This document shows, in pieces, positions 13,701 to 28,700 of a DNA stretch of 64,000 bases. Origin of the DNA: Phoronis australis (taxonomy: Eukaryota > Phoronida > Phoronidae); contig NMRA01000032.1 in the NCBI GenBank assembly GCA_002633005.1, forward strand, positions 1,023,692-1,087,691. Direction: 5' to 3'. The first letter of the stretch is position 1, and the number at the start of each line of letters is the position of its first letter. A program made the position numbers and the translations under genes. Below the pieces are notes generated by a model, which saw only the letters and a list, made by a program, of their open reading frames with translations, was not told where the DNA came from and did not search any database.

Positions 13701-16700
13701 CAGACACCAGATTGTTTTGTGAAGAGGTTTTGACTGGGTTAAAGCAATCTTTGGAAGTTGTTTTTTCTCAGTGCTGCCAATGTTTGCATATTGAGTTCAC
13801 GGGCTTTGCTTTCTAGCATTGTAGAACCAGTGTTTTTTAATTACTCCTCTCATGTTCATCGTCTTGTAAGAATTGAACTTGAAAGTTTTAATCTCTTATA
13901 AACCTTTCACAACTGAAGCTCTCCTTTCAAAGATATTGTGCGTGCTGTGAACTGTTTCAAGCATGTCTCCGTCCTCGGGACACATGCTCTCTATATACTG
14001 TTGAGTCGCACAAAATATGTAGGATTCAATATGAATTACAAGTTATTTTTTTTCTAATTTCGTTCACGAGAATAATTCAGCTCTAAATTAATTGTTCACC
14101 TTTATATTGAAAATTGTTAGCATTTCAATGTTGTGAGAGTTCCTTGAAAAACCAAAAGCAGGCAGATGTGGTATAACAAAATCGATTACATTTCACTCAA
14201 TGTTTTAAAGTATGCTTTCAATTCACTACAGATCTTATTGAGTGTATCATCATTCATCGTTCTGTAACTAATACTACCAGGTAGTTAGTCCGTAGCGAAA
14301 ACACTGAACTCTTTTATTGGCTAAAATGCTAGCAAAAACACCAGTGCGTTGGTTGCGGCAATGGGTCTTTTTTCCTTGCAGTTAGTTTCTGCTCTATTTG
14401 AGTGGCTTTTAAACGAAATGAGTTATCAAAACAGGTTTATTCTCTATCATAAATTGATTAATGCAAGGATAAACAAAAGCCTCTTACCACTTCACACGTG
14501 TGTCTTTGAAGTAAGCTGTCTGGGTACAAAAGTGCTAGCAAAATGTCAGCAGTTACCAGTTAACTCAAACTGCCAGTAAGAGGCTTGTAAATGTGACTGT
14601 TCACGTAACTGGCACTTTCTGCTTCTGCCGTACCAAGAATGGTAGCCAGCATTTTAGCCAGTTAGCGACCAACATATATAACAGACTTTGGAACAGCTTC
14701 TTCTGCAGTGGTGTCAGGTGTAACCATTTTTTTCAAAATTTATTGAAAATATACTACTGGCAACAGGTGTGAATTTTGATCCGATCTCTCCCCTCAAAAC
14801 TTTGACGTTTTTCACAAATTACAGTTGGCAATCTGATGATGTTGTGACATGCATCACCCACTTAAAAAGTGATTGAATGATTAAATACGGTACTGGTTTT
14901 TGAAAATTGCTAGTGTGTGTTTTCAATTTGGGGAGCGTGCTTTTCATATTCCTTTTGTGGTAAATTGTTGAAAAGAAAATGAATGTGATGGCATAATACT
15001 TTTGTTGTACTTAGGTATCTTTGACATTCTGTCATAAAATAATGTTTCACCTAAATATATTGCTTCTTGCTATACATGAGGTTTATTTTGAGTATTTTAT
15101 GGAACTGAACGTTAAAATAGTTCAAAGTGCTTTTTGGTGATTGTCATATGTAGTATTTTTTATTATGCGCTTTGGTGTTGGAGGCAAATTTGTTGTGTGG
15201 CTTCTCAGTTGATGCAGAACAAGTTAACTCTGTCGGGAGGACCTTCTTCTGGGATTATTGTATATGGAAACAAAGCTACACTGTATGGAAGGTCAGAGGT
15301 AGATTTGTCTACTGTCCTAGGTGATTGTGGATGTTAAAGAATAGTTGTTAATGTTTAGAGAAAAAATAATGCTTGTAACCAACCTCTGACCTTTCTTACA
15401 TGTAACTTCTGATCTTTCTTACATGTAGGAAAGGTCAGAGGTTGAGTGTCACCTCTGCTATGTGATTGCAGGTGTTGAATTATAGTTATTAATGTTTGTA
15501 ATGTTTTTGTTTCAGATGAGCAAGAGAGGGTACAAAAGAAAACTTTTACTAATTGGATTAACTCTTATCTCAGTCAGGTATAGTAACATTGCTTTTCTGT
15601 CATAATAAGACTGTCCCCGATTTCACAGCGATGGATCTCTCCTTTGTCCTGGAGGTGAGAAAGCGCGTTGTCTTCATTGGCCTCGTTTTGGTGTGTCAGG
15701 CATGTTTTCACAGGCCATGTCGAAAACCATTGAGGTTTTTCGGCTGTGGAAATACTCCTGATTTCAACCGTTGAAAAATACCACAGTTGATAAGCTGTCT
15801 TCAAAAAGGGGGCTTTGTCCTCTCGGGTCCATTTTTTCTTGTCTTTGATTGATGTCAAGAACACGAATAACTTAATGTCACTCATCCACGGTTATTTGTC
15901 AAGTTTTTCCAACTTTCTCCTGTCGGAGTTGCAACCCACATCACAACAGTAATATGTCGTTGGCATTGAAAAGACGACTAGAGTTATGCAGCTGAGAAAA
16001 ACTTATAAATAAAGAATACCTGAACAACAAAGAACATAATATTATGGAGCTCCAGCGACGCGAAAACAAGGCTAAAAAGTGTTTGATAGATATTGTGGCA
16101 TTATGGGTAACTAGAGCGAGATTCGAGTGTTGCAGTGTAATCTGGGATTGCCCTATTGCTAGATTTTTTATAGTTCTGTGTGGTTGTTATTTGTCATTAA
16201 TTGCGAAGTGTTCGATGACAAATGTTCTGGTGAACCGCGTGTCTCGCGTGTGGAGTTTCCTTTGATAGCGTAAGTCCTCATTCCTGTAATCAGTGCCCAC
16301 ATTCTGGTCAAACATGTTGGATTCTGACTATCTAGTAGGCAAACATTGTTGCCTCCTTCAGCACTTTGATAAGATAGTGACTACTGCAATCAGATTGTTG
16401 TGTGGATAGAGTATTGAGAGATCTTGTGGCAGTGCCATCCCCATCACATCAGGTTGTGTAGTTATATCTCTGATGTGTAAAAACACTATTGAGACACTGG
16501 TTTCAGTTCTGACTGCTTTTCAAAACCACCCACCTAATCTAATATTACAACTCGCACTTATTTTATCCAAAAATAATTGCCAAAGTTGCCATATTTACAG
16601 TTTTCTAAGGCTGATTTCCTTGCTGCTGCAAATGATGGAAACTCCAAATGCCTAGAAAGCAAACTAATGAAAGGACTGCACTTTCTCTTTTTCACCAATT

Positions 16701-19700
16701 TAGCATATTATGTGGTGGACAAATGTGAAATTATATTTTTGTCAAAATTCCCTGCAAAATTAAAGATTAAGAAAATAGTAGTCTATTAGAAGCTTGGTTT
16801 ATACAGTGTAGTTATTATTAGACAAATTTTAGTTTAGCAGCTAGGTAATCAGTCTTAAAGTTTAGAAAAATGACAGTTTGGATAATTATTTTTGTGGGTA
16901 AGAGCTGAACAATTACTATAACTGTTTTGCCATTTGGCTGTTTACCAAAATAAATTACAATGTGTCAGTTGTCAAGCATTATAAAACCAACGCAAAATAA
17001 CTGAAATGCTTAGAATTTGGATTTGACCTGTCTCTGACAGGACTGAGCTGAAGAACTAAACAAGGAATGTCTAAAGGAGGAAATTTTTGTCGTGGCCTGG
17101 CAACTGCTAGTCTATCAAAAAACAGACCAATGTCGTTTTATTATATTCGTTTCACAAATGGTGGGAGTTAGGAAAACTATGGTTTAACTCGGATGGTATT
17201 GTACTTGTGCAAAGCAGTTTGCAGTTGCAATCACATGTGTTGCATTTACAGCGATCGCCTCCTCAGAAAGTAGAAGATCTGTTCGAGGACATCAAAGATG
17301 GAATCAAACTCCTCCAGTTACTGGAGGTGTTATCAGGGGAGCGGCTGGTAAGAGGCCTTGGTCATGATGTGGTCACAATGTGTAGTTGTCCTGATCCTAA
17401 GTGGCGGTCGTAATATTATAGCATGAACACTCACCATATCTGTTTAAGTTAACACACACTGGGTAAGCCAGTGGAAGAAGTTCAAATGTCAAAGGTTGGA
17501 GGTCAGCAGGTTGTGAGCATTCAATAGTGGAGTTATGGAAATTCTTTGGTTGGCACTTAACTGATTGTATGCGTTAACTCTAATAGTTATAGTATGTAGC
17601 TACTTAACGTTCACATTAGAAAATCATCTAGTTCAGTTACCGTAGTTTTCAGTTTTCAAAAACATAGAAATCTGTTACAGCAAACATAAATTTGTTTGTT
17701 TCGGTTTTGTAAATTATCAAATTTCGTTTTACGACCCCCAAATGATAAGTAAGCAAACATAAATTTGTTTGTTTTGGTTTTCTAAATTATCAAATTTCGT
17801 TTTACGACCCCAAAATGATAAGTAAGCAAACATAAATTTGTCTGTTTTGGTTTTGTAAATTATCAAATTTCGTTTTACGATCTCCAAATGATAAGTAATA
17901 TAAAAATGGTCTGCTTTACTTCTTGTGAATTATGCTGCAGCTCTCTTTTTCCAATACCTTGATGCACGTCATGTGCGGTGTTTCTTAAAACCGGAAAATG
18001 TTAGTGTGCCATGAGTAGCAAGGTCTTCTGGTGAAGTAGTAGTCGCTTTTGTCATTCTCCCACGTTATTTGAATTTCTCACCAGATATTTCACTTGTCCA
18101 CCATGCTCTCAAGCTTCACAACTTACTGTCTAGTTTGTGCCAAACCTGGCAATTTACTCTCTTGTATTTTTTATACTTTGGTCCAATGGCCATATGCATA
18201 TATATTCCAATATGTAAACATATGTGTCATAAAAAACAAAATAGATTTTGCGCCACCTTCAGAATGATTAAACAATGACTTGAACATGTCTGCTTCGAAA
18301 TGATGGTTGATCGATTTGTGGCCAGTGTATGTCAAATTCAACGGATTGTTTGCTTAATTTTGGTAATTTAAACCCAAAAATATTAGAGTTATGGTATCGT
18401 CTACTGAAATATGGAAATTGTGTTGAAATCTGATTTTACTCTGTTTACTTTGCAGCCAATGGAAAAAGGAAGGAATATCAAACGTCTACACTTTATTAGC
18501 AATGTCTCAACAGCTCTCAAACTACTCGAAAGTAAAAAGGTAATAATTATATGTCTTTGCCTGGTTGATGAGGTGTCTTTTAACAGAGATTTGGTAAATG
18601 CACTGGTGAGATTTTTCGTTGCTCGTGCTTTTCTTTGAAAGTAAACTTTAAGAATTGCCTTGCTTTGACTTAGTGTTTATTGGTTGTTCCGCAGATCAAA
18701 CTGGTCAACATCAATGCCTCTGATGTGGTGGATGGTAAGCCATCCATTGTCCTGGGCCTCATGTGGACGGTCATCTTGTACTTCCAGGTAGGTCATCCAT
18801 TCCCTGTCGCTCTACTGAGTCAGTGTTAAAATTCATTACGAGGCATACTTTCTGGACACTAGAAACATGCATTTTCAAACCAAAATAAAGCAATTTTTGG
18901 CAGTTAAACACTTGTTATCAACATATCAGCAATGCTTCATGATGTAAAATGCAAAAAGTCCTGATGACGACTCGCCTCTTAATGGTGTTTTTGTACCTCC
19001 TTAGATTGAAGAGCAGACCCAGTTGCTTGCACAGCTAGGTGAGGCTGATGCCGGGGCAGCAGGCGTGTCACCCAGGAGAAGGTCGCTAGCCCTGGACAAA
19101 TTTAAGGGAGGTGCTAAAAAGGCCCTGCTTCAATGGACGCAGAACACAGTGGCAAAGTATGTAACTGGTGGCATGTTGCATGGCGCATGGCAACTTACAT
19201 GTCTGTAGCTATCCATCCAGTATGATATTGTGTTGCAGCTGATCATGAGATTGTGGCTGGTGTCTTAGATTTAAAAGCGTTGGCTGTATAAAATTAATTT
19301 AAAAATGCTGCTGAAATTCCCCTCTTAGATTAATTCATAAATTGTTTGACGTGTGATATTTTCTACTTGCATGTTGGATTTGTTTGCTTAAGTTTTGCTT
19401 TCGATTAGCATCGATTGCTTGGATTTCTCCTGAAAGCATGTATTTTTTAAATGTTTATATGGGTAGTTAATTAGTTTGGGTGAACTGGCTGTTTTGTTTG
19501 CACTGTTAAGAGTGAATTCTAATTGTTTTAAGTCTAATGTTTTGTTGCTCACTGCTAGTTGGTGAGAAGTGAACTACTGCATGTGTGTTTCAAGTGTGCG
19601 TGATTTCACTGCTCATTTTGTTATGATGAGCTTCAAAGCACAAGTTTGTCGATCATGATGTTTTGTTGTTTGACTAATATCCATAGGAGTGCACGGATAG

Positions 19701-22700
19701 CTGACGACACCAGTACACACAGTGTTGCTAACAAGTGGTAATTCATGCCGTAGACACTCGCTAGAGTTTAGCTTAACCAAGCTTCCATAAAACGTGTTTG
19801 CCTGCCTTAAAGTCTTTGCTTACAGTTGTTGACTAATATAAATTGATGATCAAACAGTGCTTTTCTGTTATCTCCCTACCCTCCACTATCAGTGCAGTGT
19901 ACAAGGGTAGGGAAACTATCCCGTGTCTAAACCTATGAACTATGTGTGGTTAAACCTCTCTGAGCTTTACGACGAGCTGTCATGGCTTGAGCATACCACG
20001 GAATATTCTAGGCTCCACCAAAAATTGAAGTTATGGCGTGGCCCACCTTGAGTAAGCTTTCACGCCATGGAAATAGAAATTTTCAATATTTGAGCTGTTT
20101 GATGGCATCAGGCCCAGATACTGCACCTAAGTGTCCTGCGATGCACAGATGTGTGGCCAGAGCAGTAATGAATCTGACCAATGGATTGTATTTCCACCCT
20201 GACATGCTCACGCTAATCCACTGGTTCTGTAACAGGAACAAAATGTCCCCACAAAATGGCTACATTGAAATAGCACCACATACCTGATGACCCTTTATGC
20301 ACACCATAACCACCACCGGCTGCACCTTCTTGTACACGTAATCTTAAACACCATGCATTGTTTCACTGTATTTAACATTTCTACTACTTTGTTTGCTTAA
20401 AATCTGCATTGTAATTTCAGTGTAAAAACATGTTGTAAACAATTGTGAGTTGTGTGTTCTATAATGTTCTAATATTTCATGGAGTCATATAGTTCAAGGG
20501 ATTTAAGAAGTAATTTTAGGGTGTTTAATCACTAACATCTAATTATTAATTTCAAAAGTATTGCAAGTAAAGTATCATAAAGCAATTATTAATATTCTAT
20601 TATTTAATTATTTTTAAGGAGCTGAAGTGTTCACTTGTACGCTTTGCAATCATTTTTGGAGCTTTCTGCACAAGTAGTCTTTTTTCATTGTAAACCATTC
20701 AAAATTTCTACCATGCGTCTGCGTCATTCCTGACATTTTTGCTCAATGTGTTTCAGAAACAGTAAATAAATGTTGAGAAATTAAATGTAAGGAAAATCTC
20801 GTGGACAAAAATAATATGATTTAGTTTACCGATGACATTAATTGTAGAGAACGCAATTTTATTTCTGTATTGCGAAGAATTTGTCACTGTGATGTGTTGT
20901 AATAGTCTGTTATAACGTGCCCGAATTTTGACAACCAGTTTTCTTCACTGAATAAGGGGCATCAAACCTGTTGTCAAAATACAGCCATGTTATATCAGGG
21001 TATTGCCTGATGTGGTGTAGATTTAGGATAATAATTACGTAGATTATTAGGAAGATTTTTTTTCAGTCATGGACATCTTAATGATCTTGGCTTATCTCGG
21101 TAGTATATGTGTGTCATTCACGATCAGCATTCTTCTTGTAATTGTGAATTAATTAATTATCTATTATTTTATATTTTTTCAGGAAATTTGGCATTGATGT
21201 CAGTAACTTTGGCAGCTGTTGGCGTGACGGTGTCGCCTTCAGCGCCATGATTCACGCCATAAGACCCGAGTTAGTCGACATGGACTGGGTGCAGAAACAG
21301 AGGGAGAATAAAATACGACTGGAGAGGGCCTTCTCATTGGCTGACGAATCTCTCGGCATTCCTCGTTTGTTGGATCCTGAAGGTTTGTAGAGCTCCAATT
21401 TTTGACGTGGGATTTTTTAATCTACATGAGCTAAGTAACAATTTAAGAGTCCATTACTTCCTGGAAGTTTTTAGAGCCAGATTATTCAATCATTTGACCG
21501 TCATTTGGGTTTTGTTTTGTGTTTTTTCAATCTATATGGCAAAACACGTCACTGTTAGTTGCATCCTTTTCTATTCGTTTTCTTTGAGTGAAAGAAAAAG
21601 TCTGTAGGCAATTCTGGACAGTCTCTTGATTAGTGATAAAAATAGATTATTATTTAGTTGACCTGTGCAAAACATTGTGAAAAGAGCTGTCTGCTTGACT
21701 GTACGTGTTGCAGAAGAGTTTACTCGATTCTTATATTAAGAATTCATGCTAGACATGTAGCCTTTTGTCCTACAATTAAGTGTATTTGTGCACAGTACTC
21801 CTTGGAATTGTTTTTCTTCTAGATATATTAACTATGTTATGATCTGTTCAGTGAGATCTTTTTGGCTGTGAGACACGGTTCGGTTTATTATGCTTCGTAA
21901 GACATGCAGATTGTTTTGTTGCAAAGCTATCATGTGTTCACGTTTTTACGCTGTATTGCAGACGTGGATGTTGACAAGCCCGATGAGAAATCAATAATGA
22001 CGTACATTGCTCAGTTCCTCAAGTCATATCCTGAGGCTGGTGAAGAAAACTACACACCTCCCCCACCTCAACCGAAGGTAATACGGGCACTCGGTATTCA
22101 CCAACTAGTATTATTGAAGAAAAGTCTCTCTTTTTACCTTCTGGATAGATTGGGAACAAAAAGCAGTTCATCAGCTTCGGGGCATCTCTGGGATAAGGGT
22201 TCCACTTGATTTTTTCATTGCATACATTTATGTGGGTAGGTGCCTTGCTATACTAGCGCCACATAATGCATTTTAGGTTTCTCATTAGCACTGAGCATGG
22301 TGGATATTTCATGTGTGTGAGGTTCTTTTTTAAAGCCGATGTTGTTGAGTATAGGAGGATTGTTTTACTGAACCAATTTCAGGTCAATGCTCTCATAATC
22401 TCAAATCAATTCTGATTTGGTTCCAGGATGTGGTTGGCTAATTAGGTCCCCATTCCTGTAGGATTATAGTAGTGTATGTTCAACTACAGCTAAATACGGT
22501 CCTTCTTACCAAGAACATGAACACGTATTGGAAGAAGTGTAAATAATCAATATGTTTCTTAGTAGCAGGCGCACATTTTCTGTGATGGCCAACTGATTGT
22601 CGAAAAACTGATTTGCTGTGAATTCAAGTGTTGCTAATGTAAACTGCAGTTTTAAAGTCTGTTATGTTTAACCAAATCTCTATGCACCCCATATTCTACC

Positions 22701-25700
22701 AACTGGCTAGCAAAGTCTGAACTTAGCAATAAAAATTTGTAAAAAGTGTCTTGTTGCTTGAATTACATTTCACCCTTTGTTATTCATGGTTTGTGACTAA
22801 TCATTTCTTCAGAAGGCAGCTCTCACAAGTCTCCCGTCCAGTCAAGATGTCAGTTACGACCTTCTCACTCAGTGGCTGGATCAAGCAGATACAGTATTGG
22901 CCGAAGCAGGGAAGACGCCTGTGACAGATCTACAACAAGAGTACCAAGTAAGTTATGAAGGATTTTTTCTCAATTTAGTAAATATGCATGAGAAATGATA
23001 TCTTTAAAAGCACCGTTGATGTTTAATGCGGATGGAGTAGAAGTCGTCTGTGTAATGAATTATGGGAAATGTTTCTTCAGAACTGCTAACAGCTTCGTAC
23101 AACTCGTCTTTATTAGCTAGCTCTAGTTTGCTATAACTAGCTAATGGTAATCTAAATCAGAGGCGAAGAGTCGTATATTGGTTCACAGCTTTTGACTAAA
23201 ATATCTATCTTTAAATAGTTGAGTGTTTTTTCAGCCATGTCTTAACTGCGATTTACCTGTGTGTATATGTTTAGGAAAATCACTGTTGTTTTACTCGTCA
23301 CTTAAACTAAAAGAATACAACCTGCTTTATTTAATTAATTTTTAGAAATTTGCTACATTCCGAAATGATCTGAACACAGCTGGCAAAGCCTACAGCAAAA
23401 TCTTGGATAGTAAAAACCCTGAGCTGACGCAACAGAAACTTAAAGATCTCAAACAAAAGTGGAACCAGATACAGGACAAGTACGCCACCTGGCGACGGAA
23501 TCTAGACAGCAGCCTGCCTGGGAGACTGGGCCAGGTTGGTGACTGGCTGAATCAGGCGGAGCAGTACTTAGAAAGCTATGAGGGGGTTGAACCGAACAAC
23601 GGGAAGGCTGATGAGGCAGCAAAGGCCATGAAAAATAAACTTGATGAACACGCAGTAAGTTTCTCTTCTCCACAGTTGCCGTCATTGCAATTTTTACTTT
23701 CATTTCATTATTACACCAATGCTTTCTATGTTTGGTTCTTTGGCAGTCGAAAATTGTAGTTGATACAATGCGTGAGCTTATAATGAAATTTAAGAAAGTG
23801 TGAGTTCGTATATGAGAATTTTAAAGCCTGTATTTTTATTGGCTTTCTTGCTCAACTGTGTAAGATTTTTGGTCGGAGCAATAGTGAGACAGCATTTTCG
23901 TTACCCAGCATATTACTTGTAGTCAATGTGTCCCAGTTATTGCATGACATTAGTCCATACTACAGAACCATCATCTTTCAACATCCGTTGTGTAGGCTTT
24001 CTTCAAAGACATGGAAGCGATGCGGCAAGCCGTCCTTCAGGCCAAGAGGTCTGGCGTGGCCGACGGTAAATTTCTACCTCCCGACCACCTGCAAGAGATG
24101 GTTGAACGGTTTAAGGGTGTGGCAGACCAGTGCAAGTACAAACAGAAACAGCTACAGTATGAAGAGCTGAAGAACAGACTACTAGCCTTTCTAGTCGTGA
24201 CTGAGGCAAAGTTGAAACAGTGGACCATTAAGTATAATGATGAGAGCTCAACGCAGGTGTTGCTCAATGATTACATGGTATGTATGGTGTGTTATAGTGT
24301 TGTGTGATTCGTAGATTGACTGACGTGCTGTGTTTTGTTAGTGGTTGCCTAGTGTAAAAGAGTATTAGATTTATGGCAGTGTTGGAAATCTGAAGATATT
24401 AGATAATGGTTTCCCATGAGGCTCATAACTGAATATTGAGTTTCGTATTTATCTTTATTAATTATAGTCATGAACTTGGGTTAAAGCCTTGTTTATCTGA
24501 TTGATTATGAGATTGTCGTTTGATATATAACCAGTCATACTGGAAGCGATTATTTGAAAAGATACCATATAGGGCTGGTGTTATCTTTTTGAGATGGGGT
24601 TGTTGAATGGGAATAGTTGTTGTTCACATCTGTCACATGTAAAGAAAAATGTGCTTTGATATGATATATTGTAGTTGATATCAGATTTTTGTGTTTTTCT
24701 CTATGCTGTACGATTTGTCGTATAGTGCTGTCAGATTGTTTATACACGGACTTACAAAGTCACAGAATTTTGTGAAGTGGCTTGCTGTAATAACTGCCCA
24801 AGAAAACTTGTGTAATATTCAGATACAAGCATCATATAATTGTGTGAAAGCTTTCATTCAGTTCTTGTAACGTGTTCGTTCACGGTATGTTTTATTTCAG
24901 GACTTTGTGCATAAAAAGAAATTATTTGATCAGTTCAACAAGACGTACCAAGAAGTCAAGGTTGTGGCCGAAACTTACAAACGAGATGATGCATTGGGTA
25001 AGAACAAACCAAGCCATATCTCTTTCACTCTTTGCTGCGAATGGTAACATTGGTGCTTTGTTGTCATTGGGTAAGAACAAACCAAGCCATATCTCTTTCA
25101 CTCTTTGCTGCAAATTGTAACATTGGTGCTTTGTTGTCTGCGACCAATGAACACTGCTTATCAGGACAAAAAGGAGTTGATAAATTTCAAAAATCATGGA
25201 AACAATGCAGGTATTCCAGGTGGCTGCAACTTAGAATGGAGTTATGTCCGGTCTGAAGTATTGTAGTCTCGCTTTAATTTTGTTGAAAAAGTAATTGCCA
25301 AAATTGAAATTTTTACTATTTCAAAGGCTGACTAGAGAGTTGAAATGTTCAAAATTCTACTCCAGTTGTGTTTCACGATTACTACTTTGTACAGATCACA
25401 CTAAAACAATGTAAGAAGTTCTAAATTTTATTTTTTAAAAAAATTTGGCATGAAATTTCACGTGAATGTCCACCACATCAAATGCTAAATTAAAGATTGT
25501 TTATCGTTCTGTCTATGTGTTGACAGATTCTAAAGAGGTGGACAAGGTAGACAAATACCTGGATGATGTTACCGTCCGTTGGAAGAAACTATCTGTAGAG
25601 CTACGTAGTATGCAGACAATGTTGGAGAATGTGGTGCAGAACTGGAAGAGGTACTCGGCATGTACAGACCTATTCCAGGTGTGGTTGACGGACGCCGAGA

Positions 25701-28700
25701 GGAAGATGGACGCGCCCGCAGAGGAGAAGAAGGTATGTGGTAAAAACTTTTATTTAAATTAAGACGTCTGACTTGGGGTTGAAATCTAATGTCCTGATTC
25801 GCAGCTTGGACTTCAACGTAATGTTAGAGTCTTTAGTTTTGTGCTCAAATACATAACGATTTAGCAAAAGGATTTAATGAAAAAAATGTAAGGTTATTGT
25901 TGTCACAGATTGTAGCTTTAATAGCCTTGGATAATTTGTTAGAATTGTCATTACCGCTGCACACAATGCTATACCACACGAGTGAGTTGGTCTTCATATC
26001 ACGATTCCTAAAAGGAATTAAATCTGTGAGTATTACAATTGCCGTGTTCAATCACTGAGATTGATATGAGAGACGTGCAGCTTCGCTATCGCTCAATACT
26101 GAGTTGATGTTATAAGCACATCATATTAATCTTCGGGTGACTTGTAACTCACATGCCTGCTGTTATGCCTTATGGTAGTTTCTATGTCCATGTACTTGAA
26201 CATCATAAACATCAGATGGCGTTGAAGCAAATTGGCAGTCATTTGCTAAATGTAAGTGTTCACTCTAGTGCCATTACAAAGAAACACACCCTATTCATGG
26301 TTAGATGAGACTATTGTAAGGACGAAGTATTACCCAATGTGTATGCAATGTAAAACTATGATCTGTGGCTCATGTGCCAATTGCACTTCCAGGAGTTCTT
26401 CAAAGACATTGAAAAATGGCAAGAAAAGCATGAGATTCTAAACGAAGCAAGCAACTTCTTGATAGAAGTCTGTGACGACCGCGTCACGGCTCAGATCAAA
26501 CAGGAACTGCTTCTGCTCAACCGGCGGTGGAAGGACAACTTTGAGGCAGTGAAACTGTTCATGCTGCAGCAGGACACTGCCCAGTCAAGGGAGCAATACT
26601 CAGGGGGTGTGGCCAAGATGTCCGATTGGCTGAACAACGTGGAGGCGGTCTTGGGGTCAGAGGTCAACTGCAACCTGGCTGAGCTGAGGAAACACATTCA
26701 GTTATTGGATGTGAGTAGAATTGTGTGGTGCAGAGGCATCAGTTTATAATAATTCTGTGTTGTGTTTGCTAAATTACATGCACCAATAATAAGGTCTCAC
26801 GGAAAATGCCAAATGCGAACACGGATGAATCAAATTTGTGGCAGTAAATGTTGTTGGATTTCAGGGCAATAGTCTGATATAACGTGCCCACATTTTGAGA
26901 ACCAGTTTGATACCCCGTTATTTAGTGGGGAAAACTGGTTCTCAAAATGCGGGCACGTTACATCAGACCATTACCGAATTCAGAACATAAACTTTTCTTA
27001 ATTGTATTTCCAACAAGAATTGAGGTTTTTCACTGTGACACTTTTTGTGGTTTAATACATTCATTTTCATTGTCATATGATATAAATAAGGACTGTTCAC
27101 TGTACTAATGATTTTGAAATATGAGATGATAATATTCTCTGTTTTCCAAGGCAATTTCACATTTACTATGGGCCACTATGACATTGTTATTGGTCTGCAA
27201 AGAAAACCAAAGGAGTCCACCGACTGTTGAAAACTTGTAATTGGCCTTTTTAAAAAAATTCTCTAAGTGATATTTAAGAATACCTGTTTTAGTAAATTAA
27301 ATCAAGCATTTTATAGATTTGTTTTGCTTATTATGACCATCGGTATAGGTAAGCTTTTTTTGTGTTTATTTCATTTCATTGAAATCTGTCTCCAGGCTAT
27401 CAACAATGAAACAGATGCCATAGAACAAGTCTTTAAAGACGCTTCCAAAGTTGCCCAGTCGCTTGTTCGCAACAGTTCTCAGGACGACGTGAAAAGAATG
27501 CTCGAAATGTTACGAGTAGTAAAGGAGAGATTTGTCACGTTCCGCCGCGACGTTCCAGCCAGGATAGCTGCCCTGAAAAATCTTCTCCCCAACGTGGAAT
27601 CATTGGAGACTGGAATCTCCGACCTTAGTGCTTGGATTGAGCAGGGGAGGGCGCTACTCATGTCTCACTGTGTAGAGGATAGCGAAGATAAGATAGAAGC
27701 AAGGCTTGAAATTCATAAGGTAGTACACTGTTTACCTTTTATTTATCACAACTGCGTAAAAAGATGACTGTACTTTTAAGAAAAACATGCAACATGTTCC
27801 AATGTATTAATCATTATATATTCGAGTACAAAATAATAGACTCTTGTCTTGAGTTCATAATAAAGTAGATTGGAAAATGTTTAAAAAAAATTGAGTTCGA
27901 TTTGAGTTTAAAGATCAGACCCAAGTCCAGATGTTCCTTGCCCGTGTTGTTCATGCTCTAGCTGTCATCTTTCTCCAGAAATTCTTCTCAGAGACCATTT
28001 ACTACAAGTCCATACTAGAAAGTAAGAACAAGGTTCACCAAAAGGTCACCAAGAGTGGAGTGCGTAACATTAACTACTCTCAGCTGGACAATGAGGTTGG
28101 CAGTCTCAACCAGAACTTTCAGGTAAACGGCCTTACTGTGTTATTGTTGTGGATGGAGTCTCTCATAAGTATTACATGGTGATTAGTGACGTGTGTTACT
28201 GGCATACTCAGGCTTGCATTTTGTGCAACAATTTTATACTTTGCACTGTAGCGGTTAGCTTATGGTAATTTTGCAATATTTCAGTGGCACCGTTCACGGT
28301 CGCGTTGCAGATATAATGTTATTCTCAGCTGTTATTCTCACTTAAAACACTTTTCTTCAATACCCAAACACTATTCAAAGGAAAGACCCACACTACCCTG
28401 CTCCTTACACGCGCAGTGGTGCCGTTCATGGTCGTGTTGCAGATATGTTATTCTCAGCTGGGGGCTATGATTTCCATCTATCTGAACTTTCATTGGAATT
28501 TGAAGTGGCAGTAACCAAATCGTTGACAGTTTTAGCCACTGGGGCGAAAGTGAAACCTCTCGTACACGTTTGCGTCACTATTGCCATGTACAGATATTAC
28601 AAGCTGAACAAACCCATGTTTATTGGATGAGCTCCTTGTAACACCCGAACTGCAGTATGTAGGGAAAAAAAATTACGAAAACAAGATCAGTCAAGTCTCC

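Larger units (their letters stand above)
10746..15515 (+). other. Intron 1 (4.8 kb)
   Basis: Largest intron of the gene if exon 1 is right. It contains a degenerate 21-bp tandem repeat (11941-12085), a diverged duplication with a hairpin just before exon 2 (15281-15500), and open frames with no recognisable product. No other gene is seen. Confidence 0.6.

Noticed and set aside
15574-15885. 103-codon minus-strand frame overlapping the end of exon 2
   Set aside because: Antisense to the first intron after CH1 begins; no recognisable protein.
20033-20287. 84-codon plus-strand open frame in intron 6
   Set aside because: Not similar to nesprin linkers or to any family I know; including it would interrupt a well-matched CH2 junction.
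25032-25256. Open frame running through the 73-bp duplication
   Set aside because: It is intron sequence; the frame is produced by the tandem copy.
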